A stretch of 9,150 nt of DNA from Desulfomicrobiaceae bacterium. Lineage in GTDB: Bacteria; Desulfobacterota; Desulfovibrionia; Desulfovibrionales; Desulfomicrobiaceae. The DNA is taken from positions 1 to 9,150 of the forward strand of contig DPEO01000138.1 of assembly GCA_003530935.1 (NCBI GenBank), written 5' to 3'. The position numbers were made by a program, and so were the translations under genes. Shown here piece by piece: positions 1 to 7,006 of this stretch (the first letter of the stretch is position 1; every line of letters begins with the position of its first letter). The notes beneath the pieces are model-generated. The model made no database searches and was not told the DNA's origin. It saw only the letters and a list, made by a program, of their open reading frames with translations.

Positions 1-59
1 CAAAGGGAAGGGGCTACATGCCGCTTTCCGTACCTGAAAAATCACATTGGAGGAATCGC

Positions 60-413
60 ATGTTTCCAACACTCGCTTATGCCATGGGAGACGTCGCAGG
101 GCAGGCTGCGGGGCAGCAGCCCAATCCCATTATGTCGTTCGTGCCGCTCATCTTGATGTTCGTCATTTTCTATTTTCTGCTCATCCGGCCGCAGCAGAAG
201 AAGCAAAAAGAACACCGCACCATGCTGGAAAATCTGAAGCGCGGGGATCGCATCGTTACCGCAGGCGGTATCTATGGCCGCATTGTGGAGGTGCGTGACG
301 ACGTGCTCACCGTGGAGCTTGCCAAAGACGTACAGGTGCAGCTTTCCCGCGGGTCTGTGGCCGCGGTGGTGCAGAAGGACGCCAAAGATCAGGCTGCCAA
401 GGAATCCAAGTAA
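60..413 (+). CDS. yajC: YajC, preprotein translocase accessory subunit
   Basis: YajC is a small single-span inner-membrane protein that associates with SecD-SecF and the SecYEG channel during protein export. The 117-residue product has a short N-terminal stretch, one hydrophobic helix at about residues 25-42, then the family signature FLLIRPQQKKQKEH (from residue 39) and the cytoplasmic motif GDRIVTAGGIYGRI. Its length matches the usual ~110 residues. An in-frame ATG exists at 18, but I chose ATG 60 because GGAGG at 49-53 sits at good distance and because the added 14 residues would be polar and unlike the family. The C-terminus is a charged Lys/Ala/Asp tail. It is followed by secD, as is normal, but with a terminator-like hairpin between them. 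Identification is secure. Confidence 0.96.
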   Translation: MFPTLAYAMGDVAGQAAGQQPNPIMSFVPLILMFVIFYFLLIRPQQKKQKEHRTMLENLKRGDRIVTAGGIYGRIVEVRDDVLTVELAKDVQVQLSRGSVAAVVQKDAKDQAAKESK

Positions 414-419
414 CGTGAC

Positions 420-451
420 CGGGCAGGCCTGCTGCCCGTCTTTTTCTTTTT
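420..451 (+). terminator. Intrinsic terminator-like hairpin between yajC and secD
   Basis: A perfect 7-bp stem (420-426 with 432-438) closes a 5-base loop GCCTG and is followed by a pyrimidine tract, TCTTTTTCTTTTT, at 439-451. This has the form of a Rho-independent terminator. It starts 6 bases after the yajC stop and ends 10 bases before the secD ATG. Because secD has no other obvious promoter here, it more likely acts as a partial terminator (attenuator) that lowers secD-secF relative to yajC than as a full stop. Structure is seen directly; function is inferred. Confidence 0.7.
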
Positions 452-461
452 GGGGATATCC

Positions 462-2057
462 ATGGGTGCACTACGTTGGAGGCTGGGATTGGCTGCGGCC
501 ATCATCCTTGCCGCGTTTATCTTTCTTGCGCCGTCCCTTCCGGGAGTGGCGGACTCGTCTTTGGGGCGTTTTTTGCCGGAGAGCCGCATCAATATGGGGC
601 TTGATTTGCGTGGCGGCATCCACCTCACCATGGAGGTGGATCTCGGGGCTGCCGTGCGGCACGCCTTGGGACAGGCGGGGCAGGATTTGCGTGTGGAGGC
701 CCGGGAAAAAGGCTTTACGGTGCTTCGCCCACGGTTGGTGGGGGGAGAGACCCTGGAGTGCACCGTCCTGGGGGCAGAGCATGCGGCGGACATGGACGCG
801 CTCTTGAAATCCCGTTTTCGCTCGCTGCAGGTAGAGAGCAAAGAACCTGTGGAGGGCGGCGTGCGTTACGTGCTTATGCCCACCGATGCCTACCGCAAGC
901 AGATTCATGACCTCACCGTGGACCAGGCGGTGAAGACCATCCGCAACCGGGTGGACGCCTTTGGTGTGGCGGAGCCGGATATCCGCAAGCAGCAGGGCGG
1001 TCGTATTCAGGTGCAGTTGCCGGGTCTGAGCGATACGGCCCGGGCGGTGGCCTTGCTCGGTCGCACCGCGCACCTGGAATTCCGCCTGGTGGACGAGGCC
1101 GCCGACCCGGAAGCGGCCATGCGCGGGGTCATCCCCCCGGACGACGAGCTCTTGTATATGGTGCGCCGCGGTGCGGATGGGTCGGAGGTGAAGACGCCTA
1201 TCGTCTTGCGCCGGGATGTGGCGCTTACCGGCGAATACATCACCGATGCCTCGGTGCAATTCGACTCTTTCGGGCAGCCGTACGTGGGCATGACCTTCAA
1301 CGCCCGCGGGGCCCGGATCTTTGAGGAGCTTACTGCCGCCAACGTCAAAAAGCGTATGGCCATCGTGCTGGATGGCTCCGTGTATTCGGCTCCGGTCATC
1401 CAAGAGCGCATCGGCGGGGGCAGAGCCTCCATCACCGGGCAATTTACTCCAGAAGAGGCCCATGACTTGGCCGTGGTCCTGCGCGCCGGATCCCTGCCTG
1501 CGCCGGTGCGGGTGCTGGAAGAGCGCACCGTGGGGCCGTCTCTCGGACAGGAGTCCATCGAAAAAGGTGTGCAGGCCGCCGTGGTGGGGGGCGCGCTGTT
1601 GATGCTCTTCATGGCCCTCTATTACGGTTGGAGTGGTGTGATCGCCGATATCGCGGTCATCCTTGACGTGGTGCTCATCTTGGCTGGCATGGCCCTCTTT
1701 GGCGCGACGCTGACGCTTCCGGGCATTGCCGGCATTATCCTCACCCTCGGCATGGCAGTGGACGCCAATGTGCTCGTTTTCGAACGCATCCGCGAGGAGC
1801 TGCGACGCGGGCTCTCACCCATGGCTGCTGTGGACGAAGGCTTTGCCCGCGCCACCCTCACCATCGTGGACGCCAACCTTACCACGATCATCGCTGCCAT
1901 CATCTTGTACCAGTTTGGCACAGGCCCGGTGCGGGGCTTTGCGGTGACCTTGAGTCTGGGCATCCTTGCCTCCATGTTTACGGCCATTTTCGTCTCACGT
2001 ATCATTTTCGATCTCTGGCTGCGCCGGCGTGCCCCCGGGGCCGCGATCAGCATTTGA
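462..2057 (+). CDS. secD: SecD, protein translocase subunit
   Basis: SecD with SecF uses the proton-motive force to pull exported proteins through SecYEG and out on the periplasmic side. The 531-residue product shows TM1 at about residues 8-24, the conserved NMGLDLRGGIHL motif (44-55), a long periplasmic region with the VLDGSVYSAPVIQ and GGGRASITGQF signatures, GPSLGQESI (358-366), and then five hydrophobic segments to the C-terminus. The TM4-type motif GMAVDANVLVFERIREE begins at residue 430; Asp434 is the equivalent of the functionally important aspartate known from E. coli and Thermus SecD. It is shorter than E. coli SecD (615) but complete. ATG 462 is preceded by a G-run (452-455) just after the T-tract; a TTG at 450 lies in that tract and is unlikely. 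secF follows after 13 bases. Confidence 0.97.
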   Translation: MGALRWRLGLAAAIILAAFIFLAPSLPGVADSSLGRFLPESRINMGLDLRGGIHLTMEVDLGAAVRHALGQAGQDLRVEAREKGFTVLRPRLVGGETLECTVLGAEHAADMDALLKSRFRSLQVESKEPVEGGVRYVLMPTDAYRKQIHDLTVDQAVKTIRNRVDAFGVAEPDIRKQQGGRIQVQLPGLSDTARAVALLGRTAHLEFRLVDEAADPEAAMRGVIPPDDELLYMVRRGADGSEVKTPIVLRRDVALTGEYITDASVQFDSFGQPYVGMTFNARGARIFEELTAANVKKRMAIVLDGSVYSAPVIQERIGGGRASITGQFTPEEAHDLAVVLRAGSLPAPVRVLEERTVGPSLGQESIEKGVQAAVVGGALLMLFMALYYGWSGVIADIAVILDVVLILAGMALFGATLTLPGIAGIILTLGMAVDANVLVFERIREELRRGLSPMAAVDEGFARATLTIVDANLTTIIAAIILYQFGTGPVRGFAVTLSLGILASMFTAIFVSRIIFDLWLRRRAPGAAISI

Positions 2058-2070
2058 AGGGAGGCCTGTT

Positions 2071-3150
2071 GTGCCACTAACATTGTTTTCGCAAACGCCT
2101 CGATTTGATTTTATCGGGAACCGCCGCAAGGCCTACGTGCTCTCCGCCCTGCTGCTGCTCTTGGGGGTGCTGTCCTTGGTGGTGAAGGGCGGTCCACGTT
2201 ACGGCATCGACTTTGCCGGCGGCATGGTAGTGCAGGCAAAATCCGCAGTGAAGGTGGACGCCCGCGCCGTGGAACAGGCCTTGGCTCCGGCAGGCCTTGC
2301 CGGTCTGGTGGTGCAGGAGTTCGGGGCCGCTTCGGACAACGAGGTGCTGATTCGTGTGGCTGCGAAGGAAGAAGAGGCTGCGGCAGCCCGCACCGCCATT
2401 ACCGAGGCCCTTGCCCAGATTCCGGATGCGCACTTTGAAATCCAGCGGGTGGACATGGTGGGAGCCAAGGTGAGCTCGGATTTGCGGGCCCAGGCCCTGG
2501 AGGCCTTGTTCTATGCGGTGCTGCTCATCTCCATCTATATCTCCGGGCGTTTCGAGCAAAAATGGATGATCGCCGCGCTCATGGCCGCGTGCTTGGGCGC
2601 TGCGGTCTACGGCCTGGGCCTTTTGGGTGTCTCCAAGGAAGTGCTCATCTTGGGGGCGCTTGCCGTAACCCTTGTGGTGTGCTGGAAGCTCAAGCTCTTC
2701 TATGCCCTGGGCGCCATCGTGGCCCTGATCCACGACACCCTCATCATCGTGGGGGTCTTTTCGCTCCTCAACAAGGAGATCGACCTTTCCATCGTGGCGG
2801 CCCTGCTCACCATCATCGGCTACTCCCTCAACGACACCATCATCGTGTTCGACCGTATCCGCGAGAACCTGCGCGCCAAGATATCGCCGCACCTGCCCGT
2901 GACCATCAATGCCGCCATCAACCAGACCTTGTCGCGTACGGTGCTCACTTCCGGTACGACCTTGCTGGTGACGGCGAGTCTGTTCGTCCTGGGCGGCGGG
3001 GTGATCCACGACTTTGCGTTCGCCCTTTTGGTGGGTATCGGCGTGGGGACGTATTCGTCCATCTTCGTGGCGGCGCCCATCCTCTTGGAGTTCGGGCCGA
3101 ACCTTCCGGAAGAGGAAGGGCCGACCGCGGCGCAGGCCAAGGCGGCGTGA
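2071..3150 (+). CDS. secF: SecF, protein translocase subunit with an inserted hydrophobic pair
   Basis: SecF is the partner of SecD in the proton-driven export motor. The product is 359 residues if translation starts at GTG 2071, which has AAGGGAGG at 2057-2064; the frame is open further upstream but only by overlapping the end of secD. TM1 is at about 19-38, followed by YGIDFAGG and a periplasmic domain. The motif GYSLNDTIIVFDRIRE contains Asp255, and Arg289 in TLSRT lies exactly 34 residues later, the same offset as the essential Asp637/Arg671 pair of Thermus SecDF. Unusually, between RFE (160-162) and LGAIVALIHD (from 213) there are about 46 extra residues with two hydrophobic stretches, where E. 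coli SecF goes directly from one to the other. The protein ends in an Ala/Lys-rich tail. A strong terminator follows. Confidence 0.96.
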   Translation: MPLTLFSQTPRFDFIGNRRKAYVLSALLLLLGVLSLVVKGGPRYGIDFAGGMVVQAKSAVKVDARAVEQALAPAGLAGLVVQEFGAASDNEVLIRVAAKEEEAAAARTAITEALAQIPDAHFEIQRVDMVGAKVSSDLRAQALEALFYAVLLISIYISGRFEQKWMIAALMAACLGAAVYGLGLLGVSKEVLILGALAVTLVVCWKLKLFYALGAIVALIHDTLIIVGVFSLLNKEIDLSIVAALLTIIGYSLNDTIIVFDRIRENLRAKISPHLPVTINAAINQTLSRTVLTSGTTLLVTASLFVLGGGVIHDFAFALLVGIGVGTYSSIFVAAPILLEFGPNLPEEEGPTAAQAKAA

Positions 3151-3202
3151 GCTCGGAGCGCTGTGTGCTGGCGATGGTGGCCAGCTGGTGTCTTGATCAA
3201 TC

Positions 3203-3235
3203 CATCAGCGCGGCCTGTCCGCGCTGATGTCTTTT
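3203..3235 (+). terminator. Strong Rho-independent terminator after secF
   Basis: An 11-bp perfect stem (3203-3213 with 3219-3229) with a 5-base loop CCTGT is followed by TCTTTTC. This is the best terminator in the window and should end the yajC-secD-secF transcript. Its 3' arm contains the ATG at 3227, an argument against using that ATG as the start of the next gene. The next ribosome binding site (3237-3243) begins immediately after the T-tract. Confidence 0.85.
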
Positions 3236-3247
3236 CGGGGGGAAGCA

Positions 3248-4648
3248 ATGGCTGTTCGTTTTGGGACCAGCGGGGTGCGGGGCCTGGTGGAGGAGCTTTC
3301 CCGCGAGGTGTGTCATGCGTATGTGCGGGCCTTTGTGCGCCACATCGTGGCCCCTGATGTCCCGGTGCTTTTGGGTATGGATTTGCGGCCATCGAGCCCG
3401 CAGATTGCGCGCTTCTGCTTTGAGGCGCTGGTGGCCGAAGGGCGGGAGGCGATCTTTTGCGGGGTCCTGCCCACCCCGGCCTTGGCCTTCTTCGCCCAGG
3501 AGCGCGGCATGGCCGCCATCATGGTGACGGGCAGCCACATTCCCTTCGATCGCAACGGCATCAAGTTCTACACTCCGCAGGGAGAGATCACCAAGGCGCA
3601 CGAGTCCTCCATGACCAAGGCTTTGGAGCCAGGAGAGGCGGACGTCTCCCTGCCGCTGCCGGAGCCCAGGCGCGATGCCTTGGAGCTCTACCGCCAGCGC
3701 GCTGTCGATGCCTTTGGAGCAGGAAGCCTTTCCGGGTGGCGGGTAGGGCTCTATGAGCATTCAAGCGCGTCCCGCGACGTGCTGCGCCGGATCCTGGAAG
3801 ATTGCGGAGCCACGGTGATTGCTTTCGGGCGCAGCGACGCCTTCGTGCCTTTGGATACGGAGGCCCTATCCCCGGAAGACCACGCCCTTGCCCGGCAGGC
3901 GGTGGCGGAGCACGAGCTGCACGCGCTCATCTCCACGGACGGAGACGGCGACCGACCCATGCTTGCCGATGAAACCGGCGTCTGGTGGCGCGGCGATTTC
4001 CTCGGCTTGGCGGTGGTCGCTGCCTTGGGTGTGGCCTGCGTGGCGACGCCTGTGTCCTGCACCACGGCCATTGAGCGCAGTGGGTTGTGCTCCCAGGTGG
4101 TTCGTACCCGCATCGGGTCACCGTACGTGGTGGCCGCCATGGAGGGATTGCGTGCCACCTGTCCAGGGCCTGTGGCCGGGTTTGAAGCCAATGGCGGATT
4201 CATGCTGGCCAGCGACCTAGTGCTGGATGGCCGGCCCGTGCGGCGCCTGCCCACGCGGGACGCCGCCTTGCCGATTCTGGCCGTTTTGTGCAGCGCCGCG
4301 CGCCAGGGTGTGCGCCTTTCGGTGCTGCGGGAGGCGTTGCCCCAGCGGCCCACAGCGAGCCAGCGCCTGACCGATTTCCCCACCGCGAGGAGCCGCGAGC
4401 TCCTGCGTCTGGTGGATGCGGACGCCGCCCTGCGCCAGCGCATCTGCGCTGCGGCCCAGGGCGAACTTTCCCATGTGGACCGCACCGATGGCCTGCGCCT
4501 GATCTTTGCCAGCGGTGAGATCATCCACCTGCGGCCTTCGGGCAATGCCCCGGAGCTGCGCTGCTACAGCGAGGCCGCTACTTCCGACCGGGCCGAAGCC
4601 TTGGTCGCGGGGACGTTGGCGGCAGTGGCCCGTTGGGCGGACGGGTAG
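3248..4648 (+). CDS. Phosphomannomutase/phosphoglucomutase-family protein (TGSHIP type)
   Basis: This is an alpha-D-phosphohexomutase superfamily enzyme, which moves phosphate between C6 and C1 of a hexose through a phosphoserine. The 466-residue product starts RFGTSGVRG and has all four active-site loops: TGSHIP with the catalytic Ser96; the metal loop DGDGDRP (231-237); the sugar loop FEANGG (Glu313 to Gly317); and the phosphate loop RPSGNAPELR (429-438). The first, third and fourth differ from the common TASHNP, GExSGH and SGTEP forms. I recall the same style from rhizobial NoeK-like and cyanobacterial mutases, but cannot check it. The substrate (mannose, glucose or glucosamine phosphate) is not decided by sequence alone. 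ATG 3248 has GGGGGGA at 3237-3243; the ATG at 3227 lies inside the terminator stem. The cyclase gene follows after 9 bases, suggesting co-transcription. No promoter is visible between the secF terminator and the start. Confidence 0.9.
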   Translation: MAVRFGTSGVRGLVEELSREVCHAYVRAFVRHIVAPDVPVLLGMDLRPSSPQIARFCFEALVAEGREAIFCGVLPTPALAFFAQERGMAAIMVTGSHIPFDRNGIKFYTPQGEITKAHESSMTKALEPGEADVSLPLPEPRRDALELYRQRAVDAFGAGSLSGWRVGLYEHSSASRDVLRRILEDCGATVIAFGRSDAFVPLDTEALSPEDHALARQAVAEHELHALISTDGDGDRPMLADETGVWWRGDFLGLAVVAALGVACVATPVSCTTAIERSGLCSQVVRTRIGSPYVVAAMEGLRATCPGPVAGFEANGGFMLASDLVLDGRPVRRLPTRDAALPILAVLCSAARQGVRLSVLREALPQRPTASQRLTDFPTARSRELLRLVDADAALRQRICAAAQGELSHVDRTDGLRLIFASGEIIHLRPSGNAPELRCYSEAATSDRAEALVAGTLAAVARWADG

Positions 4649-4657
4649 GGAGGAAGG

Positions 4658-6346
4658 ATGGACGACGCCGTATGTTTGGATGTCAGCCAAGAGTTGGCAG
4701 CCCTGCGGGCGGTGTTCGATAGCCTTGCCGAGCACGTGGTGGTGTTGGACGCGCAGGGGATCATCGTCGATGCCAACACCGCGTGGCGCCGTTTTGTGGA
4801 GGACAGCGGTCGCGACGCTGCATCGTTGCTGGGGAGCGCGTACGTGCTGGCTTGTCCGACGATTCAGGCCGGCAGCTCGGAAGGAATCGTGCTGGCCCAA
4901 GGATTGGAAAAAGTGCTCTCAGGGATACTCACAGGGTTCCATATGGAGTATTCCTGCACTATTTCCTCAAAAAAACATTGGTTTTTGGTGTATGTTCGTC
5001 CGTGGTTCGTCGAGGATGAGCTTGCGGGCGCGGTCATATCCCACACCATGATTACCCAGCATAAAGAAGTGGAATACGCGTTGCAACGCTACGAGCGGGC
5101 CATTGCGTCTTCACCGTCTCTGGTGAGTATCGTTGATCGAGATTTTCGCTACGTCCTCGTCAACGATACGTATCTACGCTATCATGCCCGCCGCCGGGAA
5201 GACATCGAAGGCCGTAGTGTGGCCGAGGTCATGGGGGAAAAGGCATTTGCTCGAGTGGTCCGTCCGCAATTGGAGCGCTGCTTTGCCGGCGAGACGATCC
5301 AATACGAAGCCTGGTTTTCCATGGCGGGCATGGGGCGGCGGTGTATGCAGGTGACCTACTATCCGTGTCAGGAAATGGACGGCTCCATTTCCGGTGCCGT
5401 GGTGTCCGCCCAGGACGTCACCGAGCGCCGTGTGCTGGAAGACCAGGTGCGCCGCACCGCTACCCTCCTGGCCGAGACCCAGGCCTTGGCACATGTGGGA
5501 AGCCTGGAACGGGACGTGGATTCTGGAAGCGAGTCGTGGTCTGATGAGCTTTTCCGCATCCTTGGGTATCAGCCCGGAGAAGTCCACGCCGATATGGAGC
5601 GGTTCATCGAGCACATTCATCCCGAAGACCGGACGCAGTTCGTGCGGACGCTTACCGAAGCCCAAGCCGTGGGGAATCCCTTCCACTTGGATGTGCGCCT
5701 GCGCACGCAACAAGGGGAGGATCGCTGGGCTTCGGTGGCGTGTGCGTTCGACAAGGGCGATGGTGGGGCGGTGGTCCGCATCCACTTTGCCGTGGCGGAC
5801 ATCACCGAACGCCGTCTGGCGGAGCTGCGTCTGGAGGAGCTGGCCTCCACGGATCAGCTCACGGGGCTCTCCAATCGCCGCCAATTTTTTGCGTGGCTCG
5901 AGGATGAAGCGCGGCGGGCAGAGCGTTTCGGGCGGCCGCTGTGCGTCGCCATGGTGGATGTGGATCATTTCAAGAAAGTGAACGACACCTATGGCCATGG
6001 CGTCGGCGACAGGGTGCTGGCGGCAGTGGCGCAGACTCTCCGAGACAGTGTGCGTGCGGTGGACCGTGTGGCTCGGGTCGGCGGCGAGGAGTTTGCCATC
6101 CTGTTTCCGGAAACCAGGGTGGAGGCTGCGGCCGCCATCCTGGAACGCATCCGAGAGGCCGTGGCGGCCGAGAAAATGACCGCAGGCGAGGGGTCTTTTT
6201 CGGTGACGGTGAGTTGTGGAGTGGCCCAGCGCCAGTCAGGGGAATCCGGAGAGGAGCTGCTTTCGCGGGCGGACGATGCCTTGTACGCAGCCAAGGCCGC
6301 CGGGAGAAATCAGGTGCAGGTGGCCAGAGGCGCCGACGAGCAGTAG
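4658..6346 (+). CDS. Diguanylate cyclase with three PAS domains
   Basis: This is a predicted diguanylate cyclase that makes c-di-GMP from two GTP. The 562-residue protein has no membrane segment or signal peptide, so it should be cytoplasmic. PAS1 spans about 14-135, PAS2 about 145-257 (ending VTERR), PAS3 about 268-386 (PAS_3-like, with HPEDR, ending DITERR). The GGEF domain runs from DQLTGLSNRR (399-408) to near the C-terminus. It has the metal and substrate residues DVDHFKKVNDTYGH (434-447) and an intact GGEEF active site (475-479). An RxxD inhibitory site (Arg466 to Asp469) lies five residues before GGEEF, as in PleD, so product inhibition is expected. No EAL or HD-GYP domain is present. 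The PAS ligand is unknown; no haem or flavin motif was recognised. The start has GGGAGGA at 4648-4654, overlapping the last base of the mutase stop codon. Confidence 0.95.
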   Translation: MDDAVCLDVSQELAALRAVFDSLAEHVVVLDAQGIIVDANTAWRRFVEDSGRDAASLLGSAYVLACPTIQAGSSEGIVLAQGLEKVLSGILTGFHMEYSCTISSKKHWFLVYVRPWFVEDELAGAVISHTMITQHKEVEYALQRYERAIASSPSLVSIVDRDFRYVLVNDTYLRYHARRREDIEGRSVAEVMGEKAFARVVRPQLERCFAGETIQYEAWFSMAGMGRRCMQVTYYPCQEMDGSISGAVVSAQDVTERRVLEDQVRRTATLLAETQALAHVGSLERDVDSGSESWSDELFRILGYQPGEVHADMERFIEHIHPEDRTQFVRTLTEAQAVGNPFHLDVRLRTQQGEDRWASVACAFDKGDGGAVVRIHFAVADITERRLAELRLEELASTDQLTGLSNRRQFFAWLEDEARRAERFGRPLCVAMVDVDHFKKVNDTYGHGVGDRVLAAVAQTLRDSVRAVDRVARVGGEEFAILFPETRVEAAAAILERIREAVAAEKMTAGEGSFSVTVSCGVAQRQSGESGEELLSRADDALYAAKAAGRNQVQVARGADEQ

Positions 6347-6359
6347 TCGGTCAGGCAGC

Positions 6360-6386
6360 CGCCGCACGGCCGGAAGGCGTGCGGCG
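6360..6386. terminator. GC-rich hairpin between convergent genes
   Basis: A 9-bp perfect stem (6360-6368 with 6378-6386) lies between the stop of the cyclase and the stop of the DUF2059 gene. An alternative pairing forms a longer stem with a GGAA tetraloop. It could serve both converging transcripts, but neither strand has a T-run directly after the stem; on the plus strand the nearest is TTTTT at 6403-6407, inside the opposite gene. Termination is therefore plausible but not proven by sequence. Confidence 0.5.
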
Positions 6387-6399
6387 ACCCTGTGGAAGG

Positions 6400-6918
6400 T
6401 TACTTTTTCGGGGCGGTTTCTTGAGTGGCGTTCTGCGGGGCAAATTCTTTTTCCATGGCCGAGGTGATTTCCTCGAGCTTCGGGATCACGGCCTGCACAT
6501 GGGTGCGGGCGATGTTGAGGCTTTGTTGCATGAGGTTGGGCATGGACGCGGTCAGCTTCTTGCCGGCCGGAGACTTGTAGAAATCCACGATGGCCTTGGT
6601 TTCTTCCTCGGAGAAGGTGGACGTATAAAGGTCAATGTATTTGCTGCGGATCTTTTTCCAATCCAGATCATCGTCGATGATGGCCTGAAACTTTTTGTCG
6701 TAGGCTTCCAGTTTGGCCTTCTCGGCCTCAGGGACCTCGAGATGGGCCTTGAACTGGGCAAAGATCATGGCCATCTGGCTTTTCATGGAGTCGAGGATCT
6801 TGTCCCCTTCCGTGAGCGAGATGAGCTCTTCCGCCAATTTTTGATGTTTTTCCGAGGCGGCAAACACCGGAGATGCCGCAAGGACCAGGGCCACAAGGAT
6901 GACACAAAGACGGTGCAT
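6400..6918 (-). CDS. Exported DUF2059 family protein
   Basis: The 172-residue product begins with a clear Sec signal peptide: a short basic start (MHR), a hydrophobic core to about residue 15, and SPVFA before a predicted cleavage after Ala20. The mature protein is charged and helical, with a DUF2059 region whose hallmark is VDFYKSPAGKKL in the second half. DUF2059 proteins are predicted periplasmic or secreted; no biochemical role is established that I know of. The C-terminus is Gln/Thr/Lys-rich. Start is ATG at 6918-6916; on the minus strand GGAGG lies 9 bases upstream. The frame stays open far beyond this start, but only through the opposite-strand ACT gene, so the long version is rejected. 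It stands alone, divergent from the ACT gene and convergent with the cyclase. Confidence 0.88.
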   Translation of the reverse strand: MHRLCVILVALVLAASPVFAASEKHQKLAEELISLTEGDKILDSMKSQMAMIFAQFKAHLEVPEAEKAKLEAYDKKFQAIIDDDLDWKKIRSKYIDLYTSTFSEEETKAIVDFYKSPAGKKLTASMPNLMQQSLNIARTHVQAVIPKLEEITSAMEKEFAPQNATQETAPKK

Positions 6919-6944
6919 GATGGTATTCCTCCACAAGTAGTTGG

Positions 6945-6961
6945 GCCCGCTCCATGCGGGC
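6945..6961. repeat. Short inverted repeat upstream of the DUF2059 gene
   Basis: GCCCGC (6945-6950) and GCGGGC (6956-6961) are separated by 5 bases. The repeat lies 27-43 bases upstream of the DUF2059 start codon and just downstream of the candidate promoter for that gene. It could be an operator or a hairpin in the leader. Short GC-rich repeats like this arise easily by chance in such DNA. Confidence 0.35.
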
Positions 6962-6968
6962 TGCGTCT

Positions 6969-6997
6969 CTCCTAGTGCGCCTGCCAGGGGAAGGCAA
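6969..6997 (-). promoter_or_regulatory. Possible sigma70-type promoter for the DUF2059 gene
   Basis: Read on the minus strand, TTGCCT (6997-6992) and TAGGAG (6974-6969) are separated by exactly 17 bases. The -35 matches consensus at 4 of 6 positions, the -10 at only 3 of 6. Position, about 50 bases upstream of the start codon, is suitable. This is a weak match and should be read as a candidate only. Confidence 0.25.
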
Positions 6998-7006
6998 CGG
7001 AAAAGC

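Noticed and set aside
1..59. Promoter or other signal upstream of yajC
   Set aside because: Only the GGAGG ribosome binding site (49-53) can be supported; the rest of this short stretch shows nothing clear.
471..1463. 330-codon minus-strand open frame opposite secD
   Set aside because: It is a His/Arg/Pro-rich shadow frame of GC-rich coding DNA; secD on the plus strand is certain.
3193..3221. TTGATC (3193-3198) as -35 of a mutase promoter
   Set aside because: No -10-like hexamer lies 16-18 bases downstream; that position falls in the GC-rich terminator stem.
3227..3247. Upstream ATG (3227) as start of the mutase
   Set aside because: The ATG is in the 3' arm of the terminator stem and lacks its own ribosome binding site; ATG 3248 has a good one.
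5941..6975. 344-codon plus-strand open frame across the end of the cyclase and antisense to DUF2059
   Set aside because: Both overlapped genes are firmly identified by motifs, and the product has low-complexity Gly/Arg composition.
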